Assembly (NCBI RefSeq): GCF_002939475.1
Contig: NZ_PKFQ01000001.1
Span: 4,647,001-4,711,000, forward strand
Origin: Streptomyces cinnamoneus
Lineage (GTDB): Bacteria; Actinomycetota; Actinomycetes; Streptomycetales; Streptomycetaceae
Length of the DNA: 64,000 bases
Direction: 5' to 3'
In this document: positions 34,041 through 43,129 of the stretch, one piece after another
Layout: each line of letters starts with the position of its first letter
Numbering within the stretch: position 1 is the stretch's first letter
Program-made: the position numbers and the translations under genes
Notes under the pieces: model-generated
Databases searched by the model: none
Seen by the model: only the letters and a program-made list of their open reading frames with translations
Told to the model about the DNA's origin: nothing

Positions 34041-34065
34041 CGCGGGGCCCCAGCGGGGCCCCGCG
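34041..34065. terminator. bidirectional terminator between PDZ protease and PPA1309 genes
   Basis: CGCGGGGCCC pairs with GGGCCCCGCG, a 10-bp stem with a 5-nt loop, between convergent genes. A near-duplicate CGCTAGCCCTG element sits just before it (34003-34031). Confidence 0.6.
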
Positions 34066-34108
34066 CAGTTCCTCCGGCAGGAGCCCCCCCGCAGCTCCCC
34101 GCCGTCCG

Positions 34109-34693
34109 TCAGTCCGCGAACGTCGCGGCGAGCGCCTCCGCGAGGCCCGGCACCAGGTCGGCGCCGGTGAGGACCTCGTTCGGCGAGTCCTTCTCGCGCA
34201 GCCGCACGGCCGACTCGCGCGCCCCGTCACGCAGGACGGCCACGGTCATCCGGACCTCCTGGCGGTCCGGGTGCTTGGCGACCCACGCGGCGAGCTGCTT
34301 GTCGTTCATGCCGTGGGGCACCGAGCCCTCGGCGGACGGCGGGAGCATCAGCCGCTCCACGGTCAGGGCGCACCCGACCACGGCGTCGGGCCAGGCGATG
34401 GTGCCGAGGAACTCGTCGAGGGCGGCGCCGGCCGGCAGCTCCTCCTGTTCGATCGGGGTGTAGGAGGTGGTGGTGGAGGAGGCGTCGTCGAGGCCGAGCT
34501 GGGCGGCCAGGCCGGGCTCCTGGACCCGCAGGCGGGCCGTGTCGACGAGGGCGAACAGCCGGGCGGGCTGGTCCCAGCCGAGAGTCGAGGCGTACTCGTC
34601 GATCTCGAGCACGGCACGGGTCAGCGGGCTGGCCGCCATCGGGGTGCTGGGCTCCTGGGAGCCGGGAAGGTTCGAACCGGTATTGCTGGACAT
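34109..34693 (-). CDS. PPA1309-family conserved protein
   Basis: 194 residues. It matches the actinobacterial PPA1309 family: LTRAVLEIDEYASTLGWDQPARLFALVDT at the start (shown here only in part), VGCALTVERLMLPP in the middle, and ADLVPGLAEALAATF at the end. It is cytosolic with no known activity. It is divergent from the UPF0182 gene, its constant partner. A -10-like GATATT seven bases before the ATG and no ribosome-binding site suggest a leaderless mRNA. Confidence 0.82.
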   Translation of the reverse strand: MSSNTGSNLPGSQEPSTPMAASPLTRAVLEIDEYASTLGWDQPARLFALVDTARLRVQEPGLAAQLGLDDASSTTTSYTPIEQEELPAGAALDEFLGTIAWPDAVVGCALTVERLMLPPSAEGSVPHGMNDKQLAAWVAKHPDRQEVRMTVAVLRDGARESAVRLREKDSPNEVLTGADLVPGLAEALAATFAD

Positions 34694-34824
34694 GGTCAAT
34701 ATCGTGCCCTGAGAGGGGCCGAAATCGGGAACCGAGTAAAGCGTCGGTAAGTTGCCACAGTGGGTCCTACCATCACTGGGCCTGATCGACAGCTCCATCG
34801 ACAGCGAACTTCGAGGTGCGCACC

Positions 34825-37719
34825 TTGGCTTTCCAGATGCCGGACCGCGGCGGAGGCCCGACAGGGCCACGGATCAGAGTCGGCCGACCGTCCCGGCGTG
34901 TCCGGACCCTGCTGACGACCCTGGGCGTGCTGGCGGGGCTGGCCATGCTCTTCGTCATGTTCGCCGGGTTCTGGACCGACTGGCTCTGGTACCGCTCGGT
35001 GCACTACTCCTCGGTCTTCACCACCACCCTCGGCACCAAGATCGGCCTCTTCGCCGTCTTCGGGCTGCTGATGGCCGTGGCCGTGGGGACCAACATCTGG
35101 CTGGCGCACCGGCTGCGGCCGCCGCTGAGCGCGATGTCGACGGAGCAGCAGAGCCTCGACCGCTACCGCATGAGCATCGCCCCGTACAAGAAGTGGGTGC
35201 TGCTGGCGGTCGCCGCGCTGGTCGGCCTGGTCGCCGGCGCGTCCGCCGCCGGGCAGTGGCGCACCTGGCTGCAGTGGGTCAACGGGGTGTCCTTCGGGCA
35301 GCGGGACCCGCAGTTCCACAAGGACATCTCCTTCTACACCTTCGACCTGCCCTGGTACCGCTTCCTGCTGAGCTTCGGCTTCGCGGCGGCCGTGCTGTCG
35401 CTGATCGCGGCCGCGCTGGTGCACTACCTCTACGGCGGGCTGCGGCTCACCAGCCCCAGCGGGCGGGCCACGGCCGCGGCCACGGGGCACCTGTCCGTCC
35501 TGCTCGGCCTCTTCGTGACGCTCAAGGCGGTCGCCTACTGGCTGGACCGGTACGGGCTCGCGGTGAAGTCCAGCGGGCTGAAGTCGACCGACGGGTGGAC
35601 CGGTCTGCGGTACGTGGACGCCAACGCCTACCTGCCGGCCAAGACGATCCTCTTCATCATCGCGCTGATCTGCGCCGTGCTGTTCTTCGCGACGCTGTGG
35701 CGGCGCACGTGGCAGCTGCCGGTGATCGGCTTCGGCCTGATGGTCCTCTCGGCGGTGCTGATCGGCGGGCTCTACCCGGCGATCGTGCAGAAGTTCCAGG
35801 TCCAGCCGAACGAGCAGGCCAAGGAAGCGCCGTACATCAAGAAGAACATCACGGCCACGCGCCAGGCCTACGGCATCGACGGCGTGGACGTGAAGGACTA
35901 CTCGGGCAAGAGCGACACCGGGAGCGACAAGGACAAGCTGCGCGCCGAGGCCGATGCGACGGCCAGCCTGCGGCTCCTCGACCCGAACATCGTCTCGCCC
36001 GCGTTCCAGCAGGAACAGCAGGTCCGCGGGTACTACCAGTTCCCGTCCACGCTCGACGTCGACCGCTACAAGGCGAACGGCAAGGAGCAGGACACGGTCG
36101 TCGGTCTGCGCGAGCTGAACATCCGGGGCATCCCCGAGCGCAACTGGATCAACGACCACTTCAAATACACCCACGGTTACGGCGCCATCACCGCCAAGGG
36201 CACTTCCACGGACAGCTCCGGCGCCCCGGACTTCACCGAGAAGAAGCTGCCGACGGAGGGCATGCTCGGCTCCTACGAGCAGCGCGTCTATTACGGCGAG
36301 AAGACCACGCAGTACTCGATCGTGGGCGGTCCGCAGAAGGAGCTCGACTACTCCAGCGACCAGGGCGAGAAGAGCTACAGCTATCAGGGCAAGAGCGGCG
36401 TCAGCCTCTCCAACCCGGTCAACCGCGCCGCCTACGCGGTGGCGTTCGGCGAGCCGCAGATCCTCTATTCCGGTGCCATCGGCGACGGTTCGCGGATCCT
36501 GTACAACCGCACGCCGAAGCAGCGCGTGGAATCGGTCGCGCCGTGGCTGACGATCGACGGCGACGCCTATCCGGCGGTGGTCGACGGTCGCATCCAGTGG
36601 ATCGTCGACGCCTACACCACGAGCAACGGCTACCCCTACGCCTCGCGGACGACGCTCGGCGACACCACCGCCGACTCGCTCACGAACGGTCAGCGTGCGG
36701 TCGTCGCTCAGCAGAACCAGGTCAACTACATTCGCAACTCGGTCAAGGCGACCGTGGACGCCTACGACGGCACGGTCAAGCTGTACCAGTGGGACACCAA
36801 GGACCCGGTCCTCAAGACGTGGATGAAGGCGTTCCCCGGCACGGTGAAGGCGAAGAGCCAGATCAGCAGCCAGCTGATGGACCACCTGCGCTACCCGCAG
36901 GACCTGTTCAAGGTCCAGCGCGAGCTGCTCTCCCGCTACCACGTCACCAACCCGGGCACGTTCTACACCGGCAGTGAGCGCTGGGAGGTCCCGGACGACC
37001 CGACCACCAAGTCCGGGAACGCGGTGCCGCCGTACTACCTGAGCATGAAGATGCCCGACCAGCGGGAGCAGGCCTTCTCGCTGACGACCACCTTCACGCC
37101 CAAGGGCCGTCCCAACCTCGGCGCCTTCATGGCCGTCGACGCCAACGCGAAGAGCCGCGACTACGGCCGCATCAGAATTCTGAAGCTGCCGTCCGAGAGC
37201 ACGGTGTGGGGACCCCAGCAGGCACAGAGCAAATTCAACGGCGACACGGCCGTCGCGAACGAGATCAATATCCTCAAGCGCGGTGATTCCGAGGTCGAGT
37301 ACGGAAATCTGCTGACGGTCCCGCTCAGCGGCGGACTGCTGTACGTGGAGCCGGTGTACGTGCGCGGCGCGGGGACCAACTACCCGCTGCTGAAGAAGGT
37401 GCTCGTCAACTACGGCGAGAAGATCGCCTTCAAGGACACGCTCGCCCAGGCCCTCGACGAGGTCTTCGGCGGGAAGGCGCCGGACACCACCCGCCCGCCG
37501 TCCGAGGGCACCACGAGACCGCCCTCCGAGGGCAGCGCGAACCCCACGGTCAAGCAGGCCGTGAAGGACGCCCAGGACGCCTTCGACGCCGGGCAGAAAG
37601 CGCTCGACAAGAAGGACTGGGCGGCCTACGGCAAGGCCCAGCAGGACCTGAAGGACGCCCTCGACCGCCTCGCCAAGGCCGAGACCGCGGCCGAGGGGGG
37701 CACCAAGCCGGGCAGCTGA
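34825..37719 (+). CDS. UPF0182-family large membrane protein
   Basis: 964 residues. The N-terminal third has about seven membrane helices (from ~28 to ~330, beginning LGVLAGLAMLFVMFAGF), and the rest is a large extracytoplasmic domain rich in Tyr and Asp. The tail (~890-964) holds a doubled TTRPPSEG motif and a Lys/Asp/Ala-rich helix. Mycobacterial Rv3193c has the same architecture. Function is unknown. I prefer the TTG at 34825 (reading MAFQMPDRGG) because GAGG precedes it by 8 nt; GTG 34816 or ATG 34837 are alternatives. Confidence 0.85.
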   Translation: MAFQMPDRGGGPTGPRIRVGRPSRRVRTLLTTLGVLAGLAMLFVMFAGFWTDWLWYRSVHYSSVFTTTLGTKIGLFAVFGLLMAVAVGTNIWLAHRLRPPLSAMSTEQQSLDRYRMSIAPYKKWVLLAVAALVGLVAGASAAGQWRTWLQWVNGVSFGQRDPQFHKDISFYTFDLPWYRFLLSFGFAAAVLSLIAAALVHYLYGGLRLTSPSGRATAAATGHLSVLLGLFVTLKAVAYWLDRYGLAVKSSGLKSTDGWTGLRYVDANAYLPAKTILFIIALICAVLFFATLWRRTWQLPVIGFGLMVLSAVLIGGLYPAIVQKFQVQPNEQAKEAPYIKKNITATRQAYGIDGVDVKDYSGKSDTGSDKDKLRAEADATASLRLLDPNIVSPAFQQEQQVRGYYQFPSTLDVDRYKANGKEQDTVVGLRELNIRGIPERNWINDHFKYTHGYGAITAKGTSTDSSGAPDFTEKKLPTEGMLGSYEQRVYYGEKTTQYSIVGGPQKELDYSSDQGEKSYSYQGKSGVSLSNPVNRAAYAVAFGEPQILYSGAIGDGSRILYNRTPKQRVESVAPWLTIDGDAYPAVVDGRIQWIVDAYTTSNGYPYASRTTLGDTTADSLTNGQRAVVAQQNQVNYIRNSVKATVDAYDGTVKLYQWDTKDPVLKTWMKAFPGTVKAKSQISSQLMDHLRYPQDLFKVQRELLSRYHVTNPGTFYTGSERWEVPDDPTTKSGNAVPPYYLSMKMPDQREQAFSLTTTFTPKGRPNLGAFMAVDANAKSRDYGRIRILKLPSESTVWGPQQAQSKFNGDTAVANEINILKRGDSEVEYGNLLTVPLSGGLLYVEPVYVRGAGTNYPLLKKVLVNYGEKIAFKDTLAQALDEVFGGKAPDTTRPPSEGTTRPPSEGSANPTVKQAVKDAQDAFDAGQKALDKKDWAAYGKAQQDLKDALDRLAKAETAAEGGTKPGS

Positions 37720-37764
37720 CGGCCCACACCCGCCCCGCGCCGTGGTACGGTTGTTCCACAACGG

Positions 37765-37838
37765 CGCGGGGTGGAGCAGCTCGGTAGCTCGCTGGGCTCA
37801 TAACCCAGAGGTCGCAGGTTCAAATCCTGTCCCCGCTA
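37765..37838 (+). tRNA. initiator tRNA-fMet (CAU), copy 1
   Basis: A 74-nt cloverleaf without encoded CCA. Initiator features are visible: an unpaired C1 opposite T72, the anticodon stem with three G-C pairs (GGGCTCATAACCC) around anticodon CAT, and the T arm GCAGGTTCAAATCCTGT. It is identical to the copy at 40151-40224. Confidence 0.96.
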
Positions 37839-37847
37839 CTCAAAGTC

Positions 37848-37877
37848 AAGGCCCGGAGTCCTCGGACTCCGGGCCTT
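37848..37877 (+). terminator. terminator after tRNA-fMet copy 1
   Basis: AAGGCCCGGAGTC pairs perfectly with GACTCCGGGCCTT, 13 bp with a 4-nt loop, starting 10 bp after the tRNA. It has the same AAGGCCCGGA base as the hairpin after copy 2. Confidence 0.75.
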
Positions 37878-38085
37878 GTCGTGTTGCCGCGGCCCCGACG
37901 GGCGCCCCGTGCACGGGAGATGACACTTCGTGGCCCGGCGCGCGTGGTCTGTGCGGGTTGTGTGCGGGGCTTTTGATTAGAGTTTGGAGCACCGCCGTGT
38001 CGGGAAGTCGGGAAGTCGACAAAACGCTGAAGTGACCTCACTGGCTGCGGCATTCCAGGTGTACGCAGGTTGCGGGAGTGCGACG

Positions 38086-40068
38086 ATGGGACTTATGGGG
38101 GACAAGGCGAGGCTGTTGGAAACACGTCGGCTTGTAGGAGCTCCCGCGGACGGGAGCGATCAGGACGGCGACCGTAATCCGTCGTCGTACGGCCCGGGGG
38201 GCCAGGGGGAGGGCTCCTCCCCGGACGCCGGCTGCGCCACCGAAGCGGCCGACCTGGAGCTGGAGACCGCACGCCGCCGCGCCGCCGAATCGGGCGACCC
38301 CGCATCCCTGAGCATGCTCGGCGCGCTGCTGCTCCGCCGCGGCGACCTCGACGGCGCCGAGCGGCACCTGCGCGCCGCCACCGCCGAAGGGGACCGCTCC
38401 GCGGCCAACAACCTCGGCGTCCTGCTGCACCAGCGCGGCTACGCCGACGAGGCCGCCGCCTGGTGGCGCGTGGCGGCCGTCGCGGGCTCCGCGCCCGCGG
38501 CGCACGCCCTGGGCCGCTACCACCGCGAGCGCGGCGACGAGCCCGCCGCGGAGTACTGGCTGCGGCAGTCGGCCGAGTCCGGGCACGCCCTCGGCGCCTA
38601 CGCCCTCGCCGACCTGCTGGAGCACCGCAGCGACGTGGACGCCGAGCGCTGGTTCCGCTCCGCCGCCGAGCGCGGCCACCGCGAGGCCGCCTACCGCCTG
38701 GCCCGCATACTCGACGGCCGCTCCCCCGGGGCCCAGGCCCGCTCCGGCGGGCTCGACGACGGCCTCGGCGGAAGCCTCGTCCCCTCCACCAACAGCCGGC
38801 TGGTCGCCGTCGGCGGCGGCGACACCTCGGTGCGCGAGCTGCGCGCCGCCGCGGCCGCCGGCGGCCGCCGCCCGGACGGCCCGGCCGGCGAGGCCGAGCA
38901 GTGGTACCGCCAGGCCGCCGCCCGCGGCCACCGGCGCGCCGCCCTGCACCTGGGCACCCTGCTGGAGGCGCGCGGCGAGACGCAGGAGGCCGCCCGCTGG
39001 TACCTCACCTCCGCCAAGGACGGCGAGCCCCGCGCGGCGTGCGCCCTCGGCTTCCTGCTGCGCGACGCCGGCGACACCGACAGCGCCGCCGTCTGGTGGC
39101 GCCGCGCGGCCCAGGAGGGCGACGGCAACGCCGCCAACGCCCTGGGCGCCCTGCACGCCGACCGCGGCGAGCCCCAGCAGGCCGAGCGCTGGTACCGCAC
39201 CGCACTGGACGCCGGCGACGTCAACGGCGCCTACAACCTCGGCCTGCTCTGCGCCGAGCAGGGCCGCACCGCCCAGGCCGAGCAGTGGTACCGGCGCGCC
39301 GCCTACGCCGGCCACAAGGAGGCCGCCAACGCCCTGGCCGTCCTGCTGCTCCAGGGCGGCGACTCGGCGGGCGCGGAGCCGTGGTTCTCCAAGGCCGCCG
39401 AGGCCGGCAGCGTCGACGCCGCCTTCAACCTGGGCATCCTCTACGCCGGGCGCGACGAGGACGAGACGGCCTTCCAGTGGTACGAGCGCGCCGCCGCCGC
39501 CGGGCACACCGACGCGGCCCTCCAGGTCGCGATGGCGCTGCTGCGCGAAGGCGGCCCGGAGGCCGGCGAGGAGGCCGAGCGCCATCTGCGGACCGCGGTG
39601 AAGGGCGGCAACGCCGAGGCCGCCTTCCGCCTCGGCGCGCTGCTCGACCGCGACGACGACGGCCACGGCCGCTTCGAGTGCGAGGAGTGGTACGAGCGGG
39701 CCGCCCGGCAGGGCCACCGGCGGGCCCAGGTGCGCCTGGGCATGCTGGTCGCCGAGCGGGGCGACGTGGTGGCCGCCGCGCACTGGTACCGGCAGGCCGC
39801 CGAGGCCGGCAGCCGCAACGGCGCCTTCAACCTCGGCCTGCTCCTCGCCCGTGAGGGCAGCGAGCAGGAGGCGGCGCTGTGGTGGGCCAGGGCCGCCGAG
39901 GCCGGGCACGGCCGCGCGGCGCTGCGGCTCGCCCTGCTCGCGGCCCGCCGGGGCGACCTCGCGGAGGGCAGGCTGTGGTGCGCCCAGGCCGTGGAACTGG
40001 GGCCGGCGGAGGTCGCCGAGCGCGCCGCCCGGCTGCGGGACGCCCTGTCGCAGGAGCTCAGCGCGTAG
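38086..40068 (+). CDS. Sel1-like/tetratricopeptide repeat protein
   Basis: 660 residues. After a Gly/Asp-rich disordered N-terminus (~1-55), about 15 Sel1-type repeats of 33-36 residues fill the protein, e.g. AEQWYRRAAYAGHKEAANAL and AAYWYRQAAEAGS-like units, with an Arg/Gly/Ser-rich interruption around 210-265. Such superhelical scaffolds bind other proteins; no catalytic domain or membrane segment is present. The ATG at 38086 has GGGAG 7 nt before it. It stands alone between two identical initiator tRNA genes. Confidence 0.88.
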   Translation: MGLMGDKARLLETRRLVGAPADGSDQDGDRNPSSYGPGGQGEGSSPDAGCATEAADLELETARRRAAESGDPASLSMLGALLLRRGDLDGAERHLRAATAEGDRSAANNLGVLLHQRGYADEAAAWWRVAAVAGSAPAAHALGRYHRERGDEPAAEYWLRQSAESGHALGAYALADLLEHRSDVDAERWFRSAAERGHREAAYRLARILDGRSPGAQARSGGLDDGLGGSLVPSTNSRLVAVGGGDTSVRELRAAAAAGGRRPDGPAGEAEQWYRQAAARGHRRAALHLGTLLEARGETQEAARWYLTSAKDGEPRAACALGFLLRDAGDTDSAAVWWRRAAQEGDGNAANALGALHADRGEPQQAERWYRTALDAGDVNGAYNLGLLCAEQGRTAQAEQWYRRAAYAGHKEAANALAVLLLQGGDSAGAEPWFSKAAEAGSVDAAFNLGILYAGRDEDETAFQWYERAAAAGHTDAALQVAMALLREGGPEAGEEAERHLRTAVKGGNAEAAFRLGALLDRDDDGHGRFECEEWYERAARQGHRRAQVRLGMLVAERGDVVAAAHWYRQAAEAGSRNGAFNLGLLLAREGSEQEAALWWARAAEAGHGRAALRLALLAARRGDLAEGRLWCAQAVELGPAEVAERAARLRDALSQELSA

Positions 40069-40109
40069 CGCCCGGGAGGGCCGGGACGTGAGCGCCCCCG
40101 ACGGGGCGT

Positions 40110-40139
40110 TTGCGTTGAGGGTCACGGGCGGGTTAAAGT
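40110..40139 (+). promoter_or_regulatory. candidate promoter of tRNA-fMet copy 2
   Basis: TTGCGT, 18 nt, TAAAGT; the predicted start is a few bases before the mature tRNA. The match to the housekeeping consensus is moderate. Confidence 0.45.
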
Positions 40140-40150
40140 TGCATCACCGA

Positions 40151-40224
40151 CGCGGGGTGGAGCAGCTCGGTAGCTCGCTGGGCTCATAACCCAGAGGTCG
40201 CAGGTTCAAATCCTGTCCCCGCTA
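40151..40224 (+). tRNA. initiator tRNA-fMet (CAU), copy 2
   Basis: Base-for-base identical to copy 1 over all 74 nt, with different flanks. C1xT72, three G-C pairs in the anticodon stem, CAT anticodon; CCA is not encoded. Confidence 0.96.
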
Positions 40225-40230
40225 CTGCAC

Positions 40231-40266
40231 CGAAGGCCCGGATCCTCTTCAGGATCCGGGCCTTCG
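40231..40266 (+). terminator. terminator after tRNA-fMet copy 2
   Basis: CGAAGGCCCGGATCCT and AGGATCCGGGCCTTCG form a perfect 16-bp stem with a CTTC loop, 6 bp after the tRNA. Confidence 0.78.
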
Positions 40267-40358
40267 GCGTCTGCGCGGAACGGGCCGTCTTCGTGAGGCG
40301 GCCCGTTCTCGTAACGCCGCCCGTCTTCGCGAGGAGGGCCGGGGCGCGGCCGGGCGAC

Positions 40359-40775
40359 TCACGGCGCGGCGCAGCCCGGGCAGATCCCCCGGTAGGTCAC
40401 CTCGACCGCAGAGACCTGGAAGCCGAAGCGCTCCTCGGACGGCAGCCCCGCCAGCAGGTCGCCGGCCGGGTGGACGTCGCGGATCGTGCCGCACCGGGAG
40501 CACACCAGGTGCTGGTGCGCGTGGTGGGCGTTGGGGTCGTAGCGCTTGGCGCGGCCGTCGGTGCTCACCTCAAGGACCTCGCCCAGCGAGACGAGCTCTC
40601 CGAGGGTGTTGTACACCGTGGCGCGCGAGATCTCCGGCAGCAGCTCGGCCGCCTTCGCGTGGACCTCGTCGGCCGTGTAGTGGACGTGGTCCCCGTCGAG
40701 CACTTCGGCGACGACGCGCCGCTGGGCGGTCAGCCTCCAGCCGCGTCCCCGGAGCCGTTCCAGCAGGTCACTCAT
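40359..40775 (-). CDS. catR: Fur/PerR-family peroxide-responsive repressor CatR
   Basis: 138 residues. The winged helix (RGWRLTAQRRVVAEVL ... ISRATVYNTL) and metal sites are typical of Fur proteins: HHAHQH and two structural zinc pairs, CSRCG and CPGC. Size and sequence resemble Streptomyces CatR, which represses catalase until its regulatory metal site is oxidised by peroxide. The ATG at 40775 is chosen because AGGTG precedes it by 7 nt; GTG 40784 is in frame. It is divergent from the catalase gene, and a palindrome lies between them. Confidence 0.88.
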   Translation of the reverse strand: MSDLLERLRGRGWRLTAQRRVVAEVLDGDHVHYTADEVHAKAAELLPEISRATVYNTLGELVSLGEVLEVSTDGRAKRYDPNAHHAHQHLVCSRCGTIRDVHPAGDLLAGLPSEERFGFQVSAVEVTYRGICPGCAAP

Positions 40776-40858
40776 GCCATTCACCTATCAGTCAGATAGC
40801 ACCAGCGTAGCAGCGGGTCCTGTCCATCCATGGAATCGGTATTTCAATGCTCTCGGTC

Positions 40859-40886
40859 TTGACTTGGACTAAGTCCAATGTAGGAT
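40859..40886 (+). promoter_or_regulatory. catalase promoter with embedded CatR operator
   Basis: A -35 TTGACT (40859-40864) and a -10 TAGGAT (40881-40886) are 16 nt apart. The perfect palindrome TTGGACTAAGTCCAA (40864-40878, 7-1-7) fills the spacer. The 7-1-7 geometry matches Fur/PerR boxes, so a bound repressor would block RNA polymerase directly. Confidence 0.78.
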
Positions 40887-40946
40887 CGTTTTCGGCTCGG
40901 GCCAAGCGGCCGGGACGTAGAAGACGATCTGACGACGGAGGCGCAC

Positions 40947-42425
40947 GTGAGCACGGCGAACGGCGAGGCGGTAACGACGACGGGCCCGCTGACCACGGAG
41001 TCGGGCGCTCCGGTCGCGGACAACCAGAACAGCGAGAGCGCCGGGCTCGGCGGTCCCGTCCTGGTGCAGGACCAGCTCCTGCTGGAGAAGCTCGCGCACT
41101 TCAACCGGGAGCGGATCCCGGAGCGCGTGGTGCACGCCCGGGGCGCCGGCGCGTACGGCACGTTCACTCTGACGCGGGACGTCTCGCAGTGGACGCGGGC
41201 GCGTTTCCTGTCCGAGGTGGGCAAGCAGACCGAAACGTTCCTGCGCTTCTCGACGGTCGCCGGCAACCTCGGTTCGGCGGACGCCGTCCGTGACCCCCGC
41301 GGCTTCGCGCTGAAGTTCTACACCGAAGAGGGGAACTACGACCTCGTCGGCAACAACACCCCGGTGTTCTTCATCAAGGACGCCATCAAGTTCCCGGACT
41401 TCATCCACACCCAGAAGCGCGACCCGTACACCGGCTCGCAGGAGGCGGACAACGTCTGGGACTTCTGGGGCCTGTCGCCCGAGTCGACGCACCAGGTGAC
41501 CTGGCTGTTCGGCGACCGGGGCATCCCGGCCTCGTACCGCCACATGAACGGCTACGGCTCCCACACCTACCAGTGGAACAACGCGGCCGGCGAGGTCTTC
41601 TGGGTCAAGTACCACTTCAAGACCGACCAGGGCATCAAGAACCTCACGGCCGACGAGGCCGTGCAGGTCTCGGGCATGGACCCCGACAGCCACCAGCGCG
41701 ACCTGCGCGAGGCCATCGAGCGCGGCGACTTCCCGACCTGGACCGTGCAGGTGCAGATCATGCCGGCGGACGAGGCGGCGAACTACCGCTTCAACCCGTT
41801 CGACCTCACCAAGGTGTGGCCGCACGAGGACTACCCGCCGATCGAGATCGGCAAGCTGGAGCTGAACCGCAACCCGGAGAACGTCTTCGCCGAGGTCGAG
41901 CAGTCCATCTTCAGCCCCGCGCACTTCGTGCCGGGCATCGGCCCCTCGCCCGACAAGATGCTCCAGGGCCGGCTCTTCGCCTACGGCGACGCCCACCGCT
42001 ACCGCGTCGGCATCAACGCCGACCACCTGCCGGTCAACCGCCCCCACGCCACCGAGGCCCGCACCTACTCCCGCGACGGCTTCCTCTACGACGGCCGCCA
42101 CAAGGGAACCAAGAACTACGAGCCGAACAGCTTCGGCGGCCCGGCCCAGACCGACCGGCCGCTGTGGCAGCCCGTGCCCGTCTCCGGGGCGACGGGCAAC
42201 CACGTCGCCCCCTCGCACGCCGAGGACAACGACTTCGTCCAGGCGGGCAACCTCTACCGCCTGATGTCCGAGGACGAGAAGGAGCGCCTGATCGCCAACC
42301 TCGCCGGCTTCATCGCGAAGGTCTCGCGCGACGACATCGTCGAGCGCGCGGTGAACAACTTCCGCCAGGCGGACCCCGACTACGGCAAGCGGCTGGACGC
42401 CGCGGTCCAGGCCCTGCGCGGCTGA
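40947..42425 (+). CDS. monofunctional haem catalase
   Basis: 492 residues, a small-subunit clade catalase that splits hydrogen peroxide into water and oxygen. Distal His near 63 (ERVVHARGAGAYG), distal Asn in NYDLVGNNTPVFF, and proximal Tyr in RLFAYGDAHRYRVG are all intact. GTG at 40947 follows GGAG by 6 nt. Regulation by the divergent CatR is expected, through the operator between -35 and -10. A strong hairpin follows the stop. Confidence 0.95.
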   Translation: MSTANGEAVTTTGPLTTESGAPVADNQNSESAGLGGPVLVQDQLLLEKLAHFNRERIPERVVHARGAGAYGTFTLTRDVSQWTRARFLSEVGKQTETFLRFSTVAGNLGSADAVRDPRGFALKFYTEEGNYDLVGNNTPVFFIKDAIKFPDFIHTQKRDPYTGSQEADNVWDFWGLSPESTHQVTWLFGDRGIPASYRHMNGYGSHTYQWNNAAGEVFWVKYHFKTDQGIKNLTADEAVQVSGMDPDSHQRDLREAIERGDFPTWTVQVQIMPADEAANYRFNPFDLTKVWPHEDYPPIEIGKLELNRNPENVFAEVEQSIFSPAHFVPGIGPSPDKMLQGRLFAYGDAHRYRVGINADHLPVNRPHATEARTYSRDGFLYDGRHKGTKNYEPNSFGGPAQTDRPLWQPVPVSGATGNHVAPSHAEDNDFVQAGNLYRLMSEDEKERLIANLAGFIAKVSRDDIVERAVNNFRQADPDYGKRLDAAVQALRG

Positions 42426-42451
42426 CAGCCACTGGACGCTTGCCGTACCAA

Positions 42452-42490
42452 CCGAAGAGGCCGGACGCCAAGGGGCTCCGGCCTCTTCGG
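42452..42490. terminator. terminator between catalase and CBS gene
   Basis: CCGAAGAGGCCGGA pairs with TCCGGCCTCTTCGG, 14 bp with an 11-nt loop, between convergent genes. Confidence 0.8.
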
Positions 42491-42526
42491 CCGTTCTCGC
42501 GCGGATCTCCGCCCGCGGGGGAGGGG

Positions 42527-42928
42527 TCAGACGGTCAGCGCCCGCGCGCCGTCGCGGGCCGGGACCCAGCAACGGATGATGTCGCGCACCGACACCACTC
42601 CTACGGTCTCCTCGCCGTCGAGAACGATCAGATGGCGGAACTCGCCGCGCGCCATGGCCGCGGCGGCCTCGTCCAGCGTCCAGTCCGGGGCCGCGAAGAC
42701 GACGTCGGTGGTGGTGTGGCCGTGGGCGGTCTCGTGGTCGGGGTCGTGGCCCGCCCCGACCGCGTCGAGGATGTCCCGCTCGGTGAGGATGCCGGGCCCG
42801 CTGTGGTCGGGGTCGAGGACGACCGCCGCGCCCATCCTGCGGGCGGACATCAGCCGGGCGGCCTGGCGGAGGGTGTGAGCGGGGCCGATGGTGAGGACCA
42901 CCCTGCTCATGGCGTCACGGACGAGCAT
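42527..42928 (-). CDS. two-CBS-domain protein
   Basis: 133 residues, essentially a single CBS pair: VRDAMSRVVLTIGPAHTL ... GPGILTERDILDAVG, then FAAPDWTLDEAAAAM ... VGVVSVRDIIRCWV. CBS pairs bind adenine nucleotides and act as energy or ligand sensors. There is no attached enzyme. GGAGGTGG lies 8 nt before the ATG. What it regulates is not clear from its neighbours. Confidence 0.9.
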   Translation of the reverse strand: MLVRDAMSRVVLTIGPAHTLRQAARLMSARRMGAAVVLDPDHSGPGILTERDILDAVGAGHDPDHETAHGHTTTDVVFAAPDWTLDEAAAAMARGEFRHLIVLDGEETVGVVSVRDIIRCWVPARDGARALTV

Positions 42929-43129
42929 GGCCTGGAGCCACCTCCTTCATGGACTGCGCGTCAGTCCCGGAACTGCGAACTCCGATAGTGCCCGGGGCAC
43001 CGGGGAGTTCACAAGTTCACAAGCGTCGGGCTGACATCGTCACACGCCTCCACCAGGGCGGACAAGGGTTGTGCGGTACGGGAATTTGCCGGTTTTTTAC
43101 GACCACTTGGCCGCGGCGCGGCCCGTCGC

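Noticed and set aside
37839..38085. Integrated element at tRNA-fMet copy 1
   Set aside because: No integrase, no partial tRNA repeat and no compositional change; the two tRNAs are both complete, so duplication is a simpler explanation.
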